NCBI GenBank assembly: GCA_021397835.1
Contig: JAJFZO010000056.1
Span: 1 to 64,000, forward strand
Source of the DNA: Moringa oleifera
Taxonomy: Eukaryota > Streptophyta > Magnoliopsida > Brassicales > Moringaceae
Reading direction: 5' to 3'
DNA: 64,000 nucleotides
How positions within the stretch are numbered: the first letter of the stretch is position 1; every line of letters starts with the position of its first letter. Both the position numbers and the translations under genes were made by a program. Shown here piece by piece: positions 23,816-35,761 of the stretch. A model generated the notes under the pieces. It searched no databases, was not told where the DNA came from, and saw nothing but the letters and a program-made list of their open reading frames with translations.

Positions 23816-25860
23816 ACGGCTTCTTGTTTAAGCTCTTCTAAAATCTTGTGCTTAATGCTTTAGTTAAACCCTTTTATAAGATGTTGCTACTTGTGTATGA
23901 TTCCTTAGTTGCTCTGCAAACAAGTTATGTTGATGATGATATTTTGGCCTACCATTCTTACGTGGTAGTGCCGTTTCCAGCAACTCTTGCTGATTATCAA
24001 TAGATTTTAACAGTTTAGCTAGAGGGAGTCATAGGAAATGTACAAGGGAGATGATGAACAAGACATAATTTGCCATAAGTAACTATGATAGGAGCTTGTC
24101 GTTGTTTTCCTTTGCTCTGAGTGGGCATCATAGCTAACCATGGAGTCCAGCAGCTTTAACTCCTGGTGTCAAACAAGCCTAAATGAGGGTTTCTTAGCTA
24201 CTAAAACTTTCTCTAATCAGATCTTCATTCAAATTGGAAGAGCCAACATAAAAAATTTAATGACTTAGAGGGAAAAAAAATCGATATCATTGTCACACTG
24301 CAGTAAGTGAGAATTCTTTTTTTTTTCTTTTCTGCTTCGTAAGGCTGAATGTGCAGTAAATTTTGGGTTTTTTGTTATGTTAATCGCATGGCATATTTGA
24401 AATGTTGCCAACACTAGGTTCAATTTTGCAAGGTGCTGATGGTGCTGCTTTCCAGTACTTGGGTTACACACCTGTACTTTTTATTGTAAGACTCTTTACT
24501 ATTTTGATTTTATGGATATTCAACTAACCTTTGGATCACAGGAACGTTATTCATAGTTGGAGGTATTGGTTTTAATTATTTAGCCAGACTTTGAATTTTA
24601 ATATTTATCGTTCTACACCTAGTAGTGACCTGCTTTTTCGAGAGAGCTTCACCGTCATTTTCTTCCTCTTCCGAATTATGTTTCTCAAAATTTCACCTGG
24701 ACCAAATTATGATTTTCGCTCATCAACCATGCAGTTTACAATATGACCTGTGGTATGTGGAGTCCCTATAGTCTCTTTAACTTCTAAAATGGTGTTTCTT
24801 GTTTTCTTCCATGGCATTGTATGTTCATATCATGGATCCCAAGTCATATGGCCAGAGTTACTCTTGACATCCAGTGTCTTCAAGAAAGAATTATTAACTA
24901 TGGCCTAAAACTTAATTGTGCAATAATTTTTCTTGATTGACTAACTAGTTATGAATCCTTTTATGTGGTTGTCACCTCTTTGCTTAGAATCTCAATGTTA
25001 ACTATATCTCTTACACCAAGTTCCTTGTTGAGAAAGAGATTGTACAAGAATAAAGAGAATATCTTTACCAGGCCATAAATCATTTGAAAACTTGATGGTT
25101 GGAGAAAAAAGTCATATGTATGATGATAGGATTGTCTTGGATTTTCTTTAAGTTTCTTGCCTATTGTTTTTTTCTTGCATGTGTTTTCTTGATTTTGTTG
25201 GATTTTTTTTTTTGTTTTATTCAACTTAGTTTTCATGTGACCTTTCTATGCTTTTTTACTTGTTACTTTTTACTTTTTATGATTAAGTATTGTAATGGAT
25301 TTTACAGCATTAGTGCTAGTACTAAATATCATATCCATTTGGAGGTTATAAAAATCAAAAATTTTATCAAAGTGTCATGTAGCCCATTTAGCTGGTTCTC
25401 CATGTGCACGCACGTGTACTTAAATCACAAAACAATAGTGGAGACTAGAGAAACATGAATGTAGATTCATTAATAGAATTTGCACCGAGGAATACTCATG
25501 TGAGGGAACATATCCACAACGTATTCTAGTTGAAGTCTTTGTAATATTGAAATGCATATTAAAAGATAGCCTTTTGAAAGAGCAAAGCCTTTCAAGCAAG
25601 GTAGTGGAACTGCAAGCACTATAGTTTATGCTTATCTAATCTTATCAAGCTTGTTTACTTGCCAGGATGTTTACATGCTCCGTAGAAACTATGTCATGTT
25701 GAATGTTGTCATTCCATTTTTTGCAATATTGATTCAGCCATGTAAATCATCTTATTTTTAATCTTTTATTGTTTACTGATGTCAAATCAAAAATTGAAGA
25801 TTGTTTCTTTGCTAACTATTAGAGATGGCCCAAATTACCCTCATTGTACTTTTATTTAAG
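23816..25860. other. Spacer between zinc-finger and 14-3-3 fragments
   Basis: About 2 kb with no recognised exon. Composition is more mixed than in the 6-21 kb region. Open frames such as those at 24265-24471 and 25099-25458 are short or F/L-rich and show no motif. Part of it could be decayed 14-3-3 intron or exon sequence that I cannot recognise. Confidence 0.4.
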
Positions 25861-26167
25861 GCATTTTAACGAAGCCATTGCTGAGCTTGATGCTTTGGAG
25901 AAGAATAAAAAGGATAGCTCTCTTATCATGCAACTCTTAAAGGATAACCTCACTCTCGGGACTTCAGATGCACAAGTCAGTGCAGAATCTCTCTTTCTCT
26001 CTCTGTCTCTTTCACCCTCACTTTCTTTCACACACATAGAGCTGAACTTATAAAAGAAGGCTATACTGAACTTCATTTTAGTTTTTGATGGTAATCCAAT
26101 GACTTAGGTCTGGTGTGACGTATGTGTGCTATGCTTTCTGCAGGACCACCTAGATGAGCTATATAAG
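25861..26167 (+). pseudogene. 14-3-3 protein gene fragment, C-terminal exons
   Basis: 14-3-3 proteins bind phosphoserine/threonine sites on client proteins. The exon at 25861-25976 reads [18 protein letters not shown] and [18 protein letters not shown], matching the last helix of the family (EAIAELDTL...DSTLIMQLLRDNLTLWTSD). It follows an acceptor-like TTTATTTAAG. One extra T at 25864-25867 breaks the frame between the expected AF and NEA, and the family's W in LTLWTSD is G here. A second small exon at 26144-26167 (after TTTCTGCAG, before GTACTG) reads DHLDELYK and may be the variable tail. Only the 3' end of the gene is present. It joins ACC1 intron sequence at about 26175. Confidence 0.85.
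25982..26036 (+). repeat. CT-rich microsatellite in the 14-3-3 intron
   Basis: CTCTCTTTCTCTCTCTGTCTCTTTC directly after the 14-3-3 exon. Confidence 0.6.
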
Positions 26168-26174
26168 GTACTGT

Positions 26175-26810
26175 ACGCTTGTTACCTTATTGAGACGTTT
26201 AATGTTAATGAATATCATTATGTACTAGATATAGATGGAGCACCTAGTTACGGAGTGGATTGCCGAAGTAAACCTTCCAGCTGCTCAAGTTGCAATCAGG
26301 ATGGGTGTTCCTCTTTGGCAAATTTTGGGTACAATAGTGAAGTTCATTAAACTTTTTTCCTTAGTCATTTAATGTAGTATATGCTTATATTTAATCAGAA
26401 ATAACATTAACTACTACTAACCCCTTTTGATTTTGACAAGAGAAATAGCTCTAGGTCGAAAGGTCATTGTGTAGTTGTTCATGTGACAAATGAAGATCCA
26501 CATGATGGTTTTAAACCTACCAGTGGGAAAGTACAGGTAAATTGTTAGGTTTCTTGAGCAGTCACCGTTGATGCATTTTATTCCTCATTTTCACGAACTA
26601 GAGTTGAGCTGCATAATTCTATGACTTTTAAAAGAGTTGAATTTCAAAAGCAATCCAAATGTGTGGGCTTGCCTTTTTGTAAAGATAATTTATTTTATTT
26701 TTTTTTCAAAACTATATATTGATAGCATGGTCCATTTTCTACCTAAGTGATTAAATTTCTTACTTGCAGTTTAGAGGAGGCATTCATGAATTCTGAGATT
26801 CTCAATTTAG
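26175..26810 (+). pseudogene. ACC1: ACC1 fragment, leading copy (unit 0, exons E3-E6)
   Basis: ACC1 is the cytosolic multidomain acetyl-CoA carboxylase that makes malonyl-CoA. This copy holds exon E3 at 26235-26330 (EHLVTEWIAEVNLPAAQVA, then MGVPLWQIL), E4 at about 26425-26536 (SKGHCVVVHVTNEDPHDG, FKPTSGKVQ), E5 at about 26634-26684 (ELNFKSNPNVWACLFVK) and E6 at 26770-26809 (RGGIHEF, stop, DSQF). These match the biotin carboxylase domain (EHPVTEWIAEINLPAAQVA, FKPTSGKVQELSFKSKPNVW, GGIHEFSDSQFG). E4 is still open, with acceptor/donor CAG|GTAAAT. It lacks the disabling changes shared by the array units, and E6 has one stop. E1 and E2 are absent because the copy joins 14-3-3 sequence upstream. 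Confidence 0.93.
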
Positions 26811-26875
26811 TAAGTAGAAGTTACTAATCTCATTTGAGTATGTTAAAATTTTGAGTATCAATTTTGGTATAATTA

Positions 26876-27300
26876 TAGCAGCTTAAATGAAGTAGTTGTA
26901 ACAGTAGCAGTTTAAAGGAGAAGCAGTAGCAATATAACACTAACAGTTTAGATAGAAGAATAGTTAAGATGGATTACCAGTAGCACTTTAGCTTGATTAG
27001 TAGTGGTAGTAGCAGTTTTGATGAGTAGCAGTAGTAGTAGCAGCTTTCATGAGTAGTAATTGTAGTTTAGATAGAAAAGCACAAGTAGTAGCAGTTTTGA
27101 TGAGTAGTAGTAGGAGTTTAAACGGGTAGCTGTAGCAGTATAACAGTAGTAGTTCGGATTGACAAGTAGTTACAGTATAGCTGTAGTAACTTAAACGAAG
27201 TGGCACTAGCAGCAACAGTTTAGAAAAGTGGCACTAGTATAGTAATGTAGCAGTAGAAGTTTGGTTGGTGTGGCACTAGGAGTAGACATTTTGATGGAGG
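26876..27300 (+). repeat. GTAGCAG minisatellite, first block
   Basis: Degenerate words of GTAGCAG, AGTAGTAG and GTGGCACTAG alternate with TTTAGATGGA, TTTGATGAG or TTTAAACGG spacers, giving a loose 20-40 bp unit. This first block is shorter (about 420 bp) than the 700-bp blocks that follow. On the minus strand it reads as long L/Y/T-rich frames (codons CTA, CTG, TAC, ACT), which are not genes. Confidence 0.9.
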
Positions 27301-27344
27301 ATAAGTTTAGATTTGTATCATATTTTCTAATTGAAATTGAAATT

Positions 27345-28613
27345 TAGTGGTTCAGTTACTTTGTGATCATCATAAATATGTTGCAGCTTTTCGTTGTAGG
27401 GATTGTAATATTCAGAGGAGATACCATAAGTTTTATTCTTTTTATTGTCATTACATTTAGATTTGGTTATTATGTATAATGTTTTTCTTATTTTGCTATT
27501 TTTTTTATTGAATTCAAATTATATCCTATCTTTCTAACAATAAGAGGGGAAGAATAGCATTTATCCTTTCAGAGAATGTTTTTATTAGATGTTTACTTTT
27601 TAATGTGTGTGGTACATGTTATTAAGGAGGGTCAAATTACATTGGCCCCTTTGAAAACTATCAAGGAACTTCAGCAAGCAATTAAATGGTTCGCTAAATG
27701 GTTAATTACTTTTGAGCTGCAACCGTCGAGTATCTTGAAAGCATGGACACTAATAAATGTCATTTTTTAATACCCAATCTTGTATATCAGGCATACTTTA
27801 CTGGCTGTTCCCTCAGGTATACTTCATAAATTTTATTTGCATGTATTCATTCATGTCATTATCTTTATAGATGATATTTTTGACTTAGGATGCGAAAAAT
27901 CAGGTTGATAAGTTTTGACTTCGTTATTGTTGTGGTTTTGAAATAAGGCGTTTTGTGTTTGAAATGGCTTGCCAGCTACCTCATTAAGATGTTTAGTGTT
28001 AATGAATGTCAGCAAGTATTGCATACAGGTGAAGAACCCAATTACAGAGTGGATTGTTGATGTAAAACTTTATGCTGCGCATTTAGGTCCGATGTTCCTC
28101 TCTCGCAAATTACTGGTACGATAGTATATTTCATTAAATTGTTCCTCGTAGTTATTTAACACAGCATGTCAAATCTATGCCTACATTTAATAAGAAATAA
28201 GGCTATTTTCTAGCATGAAAATCCTCGGCTACCGCTAACCTAATTTGGAAAAAGCAGAGTACGAGGCCAAAAGGTTATTCTTTAGCTATTCACTAGACAG
28301 GAGACAACTGGATGATGATTTGAAACCCACTGATGGGAAACTACAAGTAAATTGTCACCTTTCTTGAGCAATGATAGTTGATATATTTTATTGCCCATTT
28401 TTATGAACTAGAGTTGGGATGCATAATTTTTTGATTTTTCAGGAGACTTAAACCAAATATGTGGGCTTGCTTCTGCGTAAAGATAAGTTATTTTGTTATT
28501 TTTTTTTTCAAAACTATATGTTTGATAGCATGGTTCATTTTCTAACTCAATGATTGCATTTTTTACTTGCAGTTGAGGGGAGGCAATCATGAAATCTGAG
28601 ATTCTCAATTTGG
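27345..28613 (+). pseudogene. ACC1: ACC1 pseudo-unit 1
   Basis: First unit with all six exons: E1 27345-27429, E2 27618-27790, E3 28028-28115, E4 28211-28346, E5 28443-28482, E6 28573-28613. E1 reads as RDCNIQRR, ACC1's RDCSVQRRHQK. E2 begins IKEGQITLAPLKTIKELQQ and, after a frameshift, continues AATVEYLESMDT. E3 has lost codons after HAAH (GCGCATTTAGGTCC). The E2 acceptor ACAG is ACAT here. The E4 donor is AAGTAAATT instead of AGGTAAATT. Confidence 0.9.
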
Positions 28614-29429
28614 TTAGTAGAAGCTACTAATCTCATTTGAGTACATTAATATTTTTTAGGTAATATCATACTGTTTATTTAAAAGGAATAGTGAACATGA
28701 TAATAGCAAAAGTAGCACTATAACAATACCAATAGTAGTATAGCATTATAGCAGTTGCAGTGTAATAGTAATTCAGATAGAGGAGCAGTAGTAGTATTGC
28801 AGTAGCAGTTTAAACGCATTAGTAGTGGGAGTAGTAGTTTTGATGAGTAGCAGTAAGATTGACAATTTAAATCGAGCAGCCGTTGCAGTAGAGCAGTAGG
28901 AGCTCGAATTTATTAGCAATTTTGGTGTAGGTGTAAAAGCTTAAATGGAGTAGTTGTAACACCAAAATTTTAAAAGAAAAGTAATAAAAGTATAATAGTA
29001 GCAATTCGGAGAGAGTAGTAGCTGTGATGGATTAGCAGTTTAACTTGTTTAGCAACGGTAATAGCCGTTTGGATGAGTAGCAGTAATAGTATAAGCTTTC
29101 ATGAGTAGCAATTCAAGTTTAAATAGAAAAAGCACAAGCAGTAGCAGTTTTGATGAGTAATAAAAAGAGTTTAAACGGGTAGCTGTAGCTGTACAACAAT
29201 AGTAGTTCGGATTGAAAAGTAATTGTAGTATAGTTGTAGTAGCTTAAACGAAGTGGCACTAGCAGCAGCAGTTTAGAGTAGTAGCACTAGCATATAGAAG
29301 TGGTAGCTTGGATAGAGTAGCAATGGCAGTGCAGTAGTATAGCGATAGAAGTTTGGTTTGAGTAGGACTAGCAGTAGAGGTTTTGAAGGAGGAGAAGTTT
29401 AGATATGTATTGTATTTTCTAACTACAGT

Positions 29430-30724
29430 TGAAATATAGTGATTCAGCTACTTTGTGATCATTATGAAAATGTTGCAGCTTTTCATTGCAGGGATTGTAA
29501 TATTGAGAGGAGGCACCAGAAGGTTCATTCTTTTTGTTGTCACTAAATTTTGATTTGGTTATTACGTATAATATTTTTCTTGTTTTGCTATTTTTTTTAT
29601 TGAATTCAAGTTATATCCTACCTTCCCAACCATAAGAGGGGAAGAATAGAATTTGTCCTTTCAGAGAATTTTTTTATTAGATCTTTACTTTTTAATGTGT
29701 GTGGTACAGATTATTAAGGAGGGTCAAATTACATTGGTCCCTTTGAAAACTATCAAGGAACTTCAGCAAGCAACTAAAAGGTTCGCTAAATGGTTAATTA
29801 CATTTGAGCTGCAACTGTTGAGTCTCTTGAAAGCATAGACACTAATAAATGCCATTTTTTAATACCCAATCCTGTATCACAGTTATACTTTGCTGGCTGT
29901 TCCCGCAGGTATACTTCATAATTTTTATTTGCATGTATTCATTCATGTCAATATCTTCATAGATGATATTTCTGACTTAGGATGCGAAAAATCAGGTTGA
30001 TAAGTTTTGACCTCGTTTTTGTTGTGGTTTTGGCATAAGGCGTTTTGTATTTGAATGGCTTGCCAGCTACCTTATTAAGATGTTTAGTGTTAATGAATGT
30101 TAGCAAGTATTGCATACAGGTGAAGCACCCAATTATGGAGTGGATTTTTGATGTAAAACTTTATGCTGCACATGTTGCATTCGGGGCCAATGTTCATCTC
30201 TCGCAAATTACTGGTACGATAGTATATTTCATTAAATTGTTCTTCGTAGTTATTTAACACAGTATGTCAAATCAATGCCTATATTTAATAAGAAATAAAG
30301 CTATTTTCTGGCATGAAAATCCTTAGCTACCGTTAACCCCTTTTAATTTGGAAAAAGCAGAGAGTACGAGGCCAAAAGGTTATTTTTTAGCTATTCACTT
30401 GATAATAGAAGACCGGATGATGATTTGAAACCCACTGATGGGAAACTACAGGTAAATTGTCACCTTTCTTGAGCAATGATAGTTGATGTATTTTATTACC
30501 CATTTTTATGAACTAGAGTAGGGCTGCAGAATTCTTGGACTTTCAAGAGAGCTAAACCAAATATGTGGGCTTACTTCTGTGTAAAGATAAGTTATTTTGC
30601 TTTTTTTTTTGTTTTTTTTCAAAACTATATGTTTGATAGCATGGTTCATTTTCTAACTAAATGATTGAATTTCTTACTTGTAGTCGAGGGGAGGCAATCA
30701 TGAAATCCGTGATTCTCAATTTGG
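29430..30724 (+). pseudogene. ACC1: ACC1 pseudo-unit 2
   Basis: E1 29430-29522 (NVAAFHCRDCNIERRHQ), E2 29710-29882, E3 30120-30212 (VKHPIMEWIFDVKLYAAHVA), E4 30310-30451, E5 about 30549-30590, E6 30684-30724. The E2 acceptor GGTACAG and the E6 donor GTAAGT are intact. A T-run with a G inside it (30600-30620) marks the E5-E6 intron. Confidence 0.9.
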
Positions 30725-31544
30725 TAAGTAAAAGCTACTAATCCCATTTGAGTACATTAATATTTTTTAGGTAATAATATACTGTTTATTTGAAAGGAAT
30801 ATCGAACACGATAATAGTAAAAGTAGCACTATAACAATACCAATAGTAGTATAGCATTGCAGCAGTTGCAGTGTAATAGTAATTCAGAGAGAGGAGCAGT
30901 AGTAGTATTGCAATAGCAGTTTAGATGCATTAGTAGTGGGAGTAGCAGTTTTGATGGGTAGCTGTAAGACTGGCAATTTAAATCGAGCAGCCGTTGCAGT
31001 AGAGCAGTAGGAGCTCGAATTGATTAGCAATTTCGGTGTAGGTGTAAAAGCTTAAATGGAGTAGTTATAACACCAGAAGTTTAAAAGAAAAGTAATAAAA
31101 GTATAATAGTAGCAATTCGGAGAGAGTAGTAGCTGTGACGGATTAGCAATAGCAGTTTAACTTGATTAGCAACGATAATAGCAGTTTGGATGAGTAGCAG
31201 TAATAGTAGAAGCTTTCATGAGTAGCAATTCAAGTTTAGATAGAAAAACACAAGCAGTAGCAGTTTTGATGAGTAATAAAAGGAGTTTAAACGGGTAGCT
31301 GTAGCTGTATAACAATAGCAATTCGGATTGAGAAGTAATTGCAGTATGGTTGTAGTAGCTTAAACGAAGTGGCACTAGCAGTAAATGTTTAGATCAGTAA
31401 CACTAGCATATAGCAGTGGTAGCTTGGATAGAGTAGCAATGACAGTGCAGTAGTATAACAGTAGAAGTTTGGTTTGAGTGGGACTAGCAGCAGAGGTTTT
31501 GACGAAGGAGAAGTTTAGATATGTATCGTATTTTCTAACTAGAG

Positions 31545-32838
31545 TTGAAATATAGTGATTCAGCTACTTTGTGATCATTATGAAAATGTTGCAGCTTTTC
31601 ATTGCAGGGATTGTAACATTGAGAGGAGGCACCAGAAGGTTCATTCTTTTTGTTGTCACTGAATTTTAATTTAGTTATGACGTATAATATTTTTCTTGTT
31701 TTGCTATTTTTTTTTTATTGAATTCAAGTTATATCCTACCTTCCCAACCATAAGAGAGGAAGAATAGCATTTATCCTTTCAGAGAATGTTTTTATTAGAT
31801 CTTTACTTTTAATGTGTGTGGTACATGTTATTAAGGAGGGTCAAATTACATTGGCCCCTTTGAAAACTATCAAGGAACTTCAGCAAGCAATTAAATGGTT
31901 CGCTAAATGGTTAATTACATTTGAGCTGCAACTGTCGAGTATCTTGAAAGCATGGACACTAATAAATGTCATTTTTTAATACCCAATCTTGTATATCAGG
32001 TATATTTTGCTGGCTATTCCCTCAGGTATACTTCATAAATTTTATTTGCATGTATTCATTCATGTTAATATCTTTATAGATGATATTTTTGACTTAGGAT
32101 GCAAAAAATCTGTTGATAAGTTTTGACTTCGTTATTGTTGTGGTTTTGAAATAAGGCGTTTTGTGTTTGAAATGGCTTGCCAGCTACCTCATTAAGATGT
32201 TTAGTGCTAATGAATGTCAGCAAGTATTGCATACAGGCGAAGAACCCAATTACAGAGTGGATTGTTGATGTAAAACTTTATGCTGCACATGTTGCATTTA
32301 GGTCCAATGTTCCTGTCTCGCAAATTACTAGTACGATAGTATATTTCATTAAATTGTTCTTCGTAGTTATTTAACGTAGCTTGTCAAATCTATGCCTACA
32401 TTTAATAGGAAATAAGGCTATTTTCTGGCATGAAAATCCTCAGCTACCGCTAACCCCTTTTAATTTGAAAAAAGCTGAGAGTACGAGGCCAAAAGGTTAT
32501 TCTTTAGCTATTCACTAGACAGGAGACAATCGGATGATGATTTGAAACCCACTGATGGGAAACTACAAGTAAATTGTCACCTTTCTTGAGCAATGATAGT
32601 TGATGTATTTTATTGCCTAATTTTATGAACTAAAGTTAGGCTGCATAATTTTTTGATTTTCAGGAGAGCCGAACCAAATATGTGGGCTTGCTTCTGCGTA
32701 AAGATAAGTTATTTTGTTATTTTGTTTTTTTCTTCAAAACTATATGTTTGATAGCATGGTTCATTTTCTAACTAAATGATTGCATTTTTTACTTGCAGTT
32801 CAGGGGAGGCAATCATGAAATCTGAGATTCTCAATTTG
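31545..32838 (+). pseudogene. ACC1: ACC1 pseudo-unit 3
   Basis: E1 31545-31638, E2 31828-32000, E3 32237-32329, E4 32425-32569, E6 32799-32838. It shares with unit 1 the E2 acceptor change to ACATG, GAAGAACCC in E3 and CTACAAGTAAATT at the E4 donor. Units 1 and 3 are therefore closer to each other than either is to unit 2. Confidence 0.9.
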
Positions 32839-33654
32839 GTAAGTAGAAGCTACTAATCTCATTTAAGTACATTAATATTTTTTAGGCAATAACATACTGT
32901 TTATTTAAAAGGAATAGTGAACACAATAATAGCAAAAGTGGCACTATAACAATACCAATAGTAGTATAGCATTGTAGCAGTTGCAGTGTAATAGTAATTC
33001 AGATAGAGGAGCAGTAGTAGTATCGCAGTAGCAGTTTAAAAACATTAGTAGCGGGAGTAGTAGTTTTGATGAGTAGCAGTAAGATTGACAATTTAAAACG
33101 AGCAGCCGTTGCAGTAGAGCAGTAGGAGCTCGAATTTATTAGCAATTTTGGTGTAGGGGTAAAAGCTTAAATGGAGTAGTTGTAACACCAAAATTTTAAA
33201 AGAAAAGTAATAAAAGTATAACAGTAGCAATTCGGAGAGAGTAGTAGCTGTGATGGATTAGCAGTTTAACTTGCTTAGCAACGATAATAGCCGTTTGGAT
33301 GAGTAGCAGTAATAGTATAAGCTTTCACGAGTAGCAACTCAAGTTTAAATAGAAAAGCACAAGCAGTAGCAGTTTTGATGAGTAATAAAAAGAGTTTAAA
33401 CGGGTAGCTGTAACTGTACAACAATAGTAGTTCAGATTGAGAAGTAATTGCAGTATAGTTGTAGTAGCTTAAACGAAGTGGCACTAGCAGCAGCAGTTTA
33501 GAGGAGTAGCACTAGCACATAGCAGTGGTAGCTTGGATAGAGTAGCAATGGCAGTGCAGTAGTATAGCGGTAGAAGTCTGGTTTGAGTAGGACTAGCAGC
33601 AGAGGGTTTGACGGAGGAGAAGTTTAGATATGTATCGTATTTTCTAACTACAGT

Positions 33655-34949
33655 TGAAATATAGTGATTCGGCTACTTTATGATCATTATGAAAATGTTG
33701 CAGCTTTTCATTGCAGGGATTGTAATATTGAGAGGAGGCATCAGAAGGTTCATTCTTTTTGTTGTCACTGAATTTTGATTTGGTTATTACGTATAATATT
33801 TTTCTTGTTTTGCTATTTTTTTTTATTGAATTCAAGTTATATCCTACCTTCCCAACCATAAGAGGGGAAGAATAGCATTTGTCCTTTCAGAGAATGTTTT
33901 TATTAGATGTTTACTTTTTAATGTGTGTGGTACAGATTATTAAGGAGGGTCAAATTACATTGGCCCCTTTGAAAACTATCAAGGAACTTCAGCAAGCAAC
34001 TAAAAGATTTGCTAAATGGTTAATTACTTTTGAGCTGCAACTGTTGAGTATCTTGAAAGCATAGACACTAATAAATGCCATTTTTTTAATACAAAATCTT
34101 GTATCGCATGTATACTTTGCTGGCGGTTCCCTTAGGTTTACTTCATAATTTTTATTTACATGTATTCATTCATGTCAATATCTTTATAGATGATATTTCT
34201 GACTTGGGATGCGAAAAATCAGGTTGATAAGTTTTGACCTCGTTTTTGTTTTGGTTTTGGCATAAGGCGTTTTGTATTTTAAATGGCTTGCCAGCTACCT
34301 TATTAAGATGTTTAGTGTTAAAGAATGTCAGCAAGTATTGCAAACAGGTGAAGCACCCAATTATGGAGTGGATTGTTGATGTAAAACTTTATGCTGCACG
34401 TGTTGCATTCGGGGCTGATGTTCCTCTCTCGCAAATTACTGGTACGATAGTATATTTCACTAAATTGTTCTTCATAGTTATTTAACGCAGTATGTCAAAT
34501 CTATGCCTATATTTAACAAGAAATGAGGCTATTTTCTGGCATGAAAATCCTTAGCTACCGTCAACCCCTTTTAATTTGGAAAAAGTAGAGAGTACGAGGC
34601 CAAAAGATTATTCTTTAGCTATTCACTAGACAAGAGAAGATCGGATGATGATTTGAAACCCACTGATGGGAAACTACAGGTAAATTGTCATCTTTCTTGA
34701 GCAATCATAGTTGATGTATTTTATTGCCCATTTTTATGAACTAGAGTTGGGCTGCATAATTCTTTGACTTTCAGGAGAGCCGAACCAAATATATGGGCTC
34801 ACTTCTGTGTAAAGATAAGCTATTTTGTTATTTTGTTTTTTTTTCAAAACTATACGTTTGATAGCATGGTTCATTTTCTAACTAAATGATTGAATTTTTT
34901 ACTTGCAGTCCAGGGGAGGCAATCATGAAATATGAGATTCTCAATTTTG
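33655..34949 (+). pseudogene. ACC1: ACC1 pseudo-unit 4
   Basis: E1 33655-33747 (GATTCGGCTACTTTATGATC variant), E2 33937-34110, E3 34348-34442, E4 34540-34679, E6 34909-34949. The preceding minisatellite tail and E1 belong to a tract almost identical to that at unit 7. The E6 donor context is TTTTGTAAGT. Confidence 0.9.
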
Positions 34950-35761
34950 TAAGTAGAAGCTACTAATCTACTTTGAGTACGATAATATTTTTTAGGTAAT
35001 AGCATACTGTTTATTTAAAAGGAATAGTGACCACGATAATAGTAAAAGTAGCATTATAACAATACCAATAGCAGTACAGCATTGTAGCAGTTGCAGTGTA
35101 ATAGTAATTCAAAGAGAGCAACAGTAGTAGTATAGCAGTAGCAGTTTAGATGCATTAGTAGTGGGAGTTGCAGTTTTGATGAGTAGCAGTAAGATTGGCA
35201 ATTTAAATCGATCAACCGTTGCAGTAAAGTAGTAGGAGCTCGAATTGATTAACAATTTCGATGTAGGTGTAAAAGCTTAATTGAAGTAGTTATAACACCA
35301 AAAGTGTAAAAGAAAAGTAATAAAAGTATAACAGTAGCAATTCAGAGAGAGTTGTAGCTGTGATGGATTAGCAGTTTAACTTGATTAGCAACGGTAATAA
35401 TAGTTTGGATGAGTAGCAGTAGTAGTAGAAGCTTTCATGAGTAGCAATTCAAGTTTAGATAGAAAAGCACAAGCAGTAGCAGTTTTGATTAGTAATAAAA
35501 GGAGTTTAAACGAGTAGCTGTAACTGTATAACAATAGCAGTTCGGATTGAGAAGTAATTGTAGTATAGCTATAGTAGCTTAAACGAAGTGGCACTAGCAC
35601 CAGCAGTTTAGAGGAGTGGCACTAGCATATAGTAGTTGTAGCTTGGATTATGTAGCAATGGCAGTGCAGTAGCATAGCGGTAGAAGTGTGGTTTGAGTAG
35701 GACTAGAACCAGAGGGTTTGTCGGAGGAGAAGTTTAGATATGTATCGTATTTTCTAACTAC

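Noticed and set aside
25844..26053. A complete small 14-3-3 protein starting at the ATG-like MYFYLRHF
   Set aside because: Only the C-terminal helix is present. The upstream residues are intron sequence and an extra T breaks the true frame.
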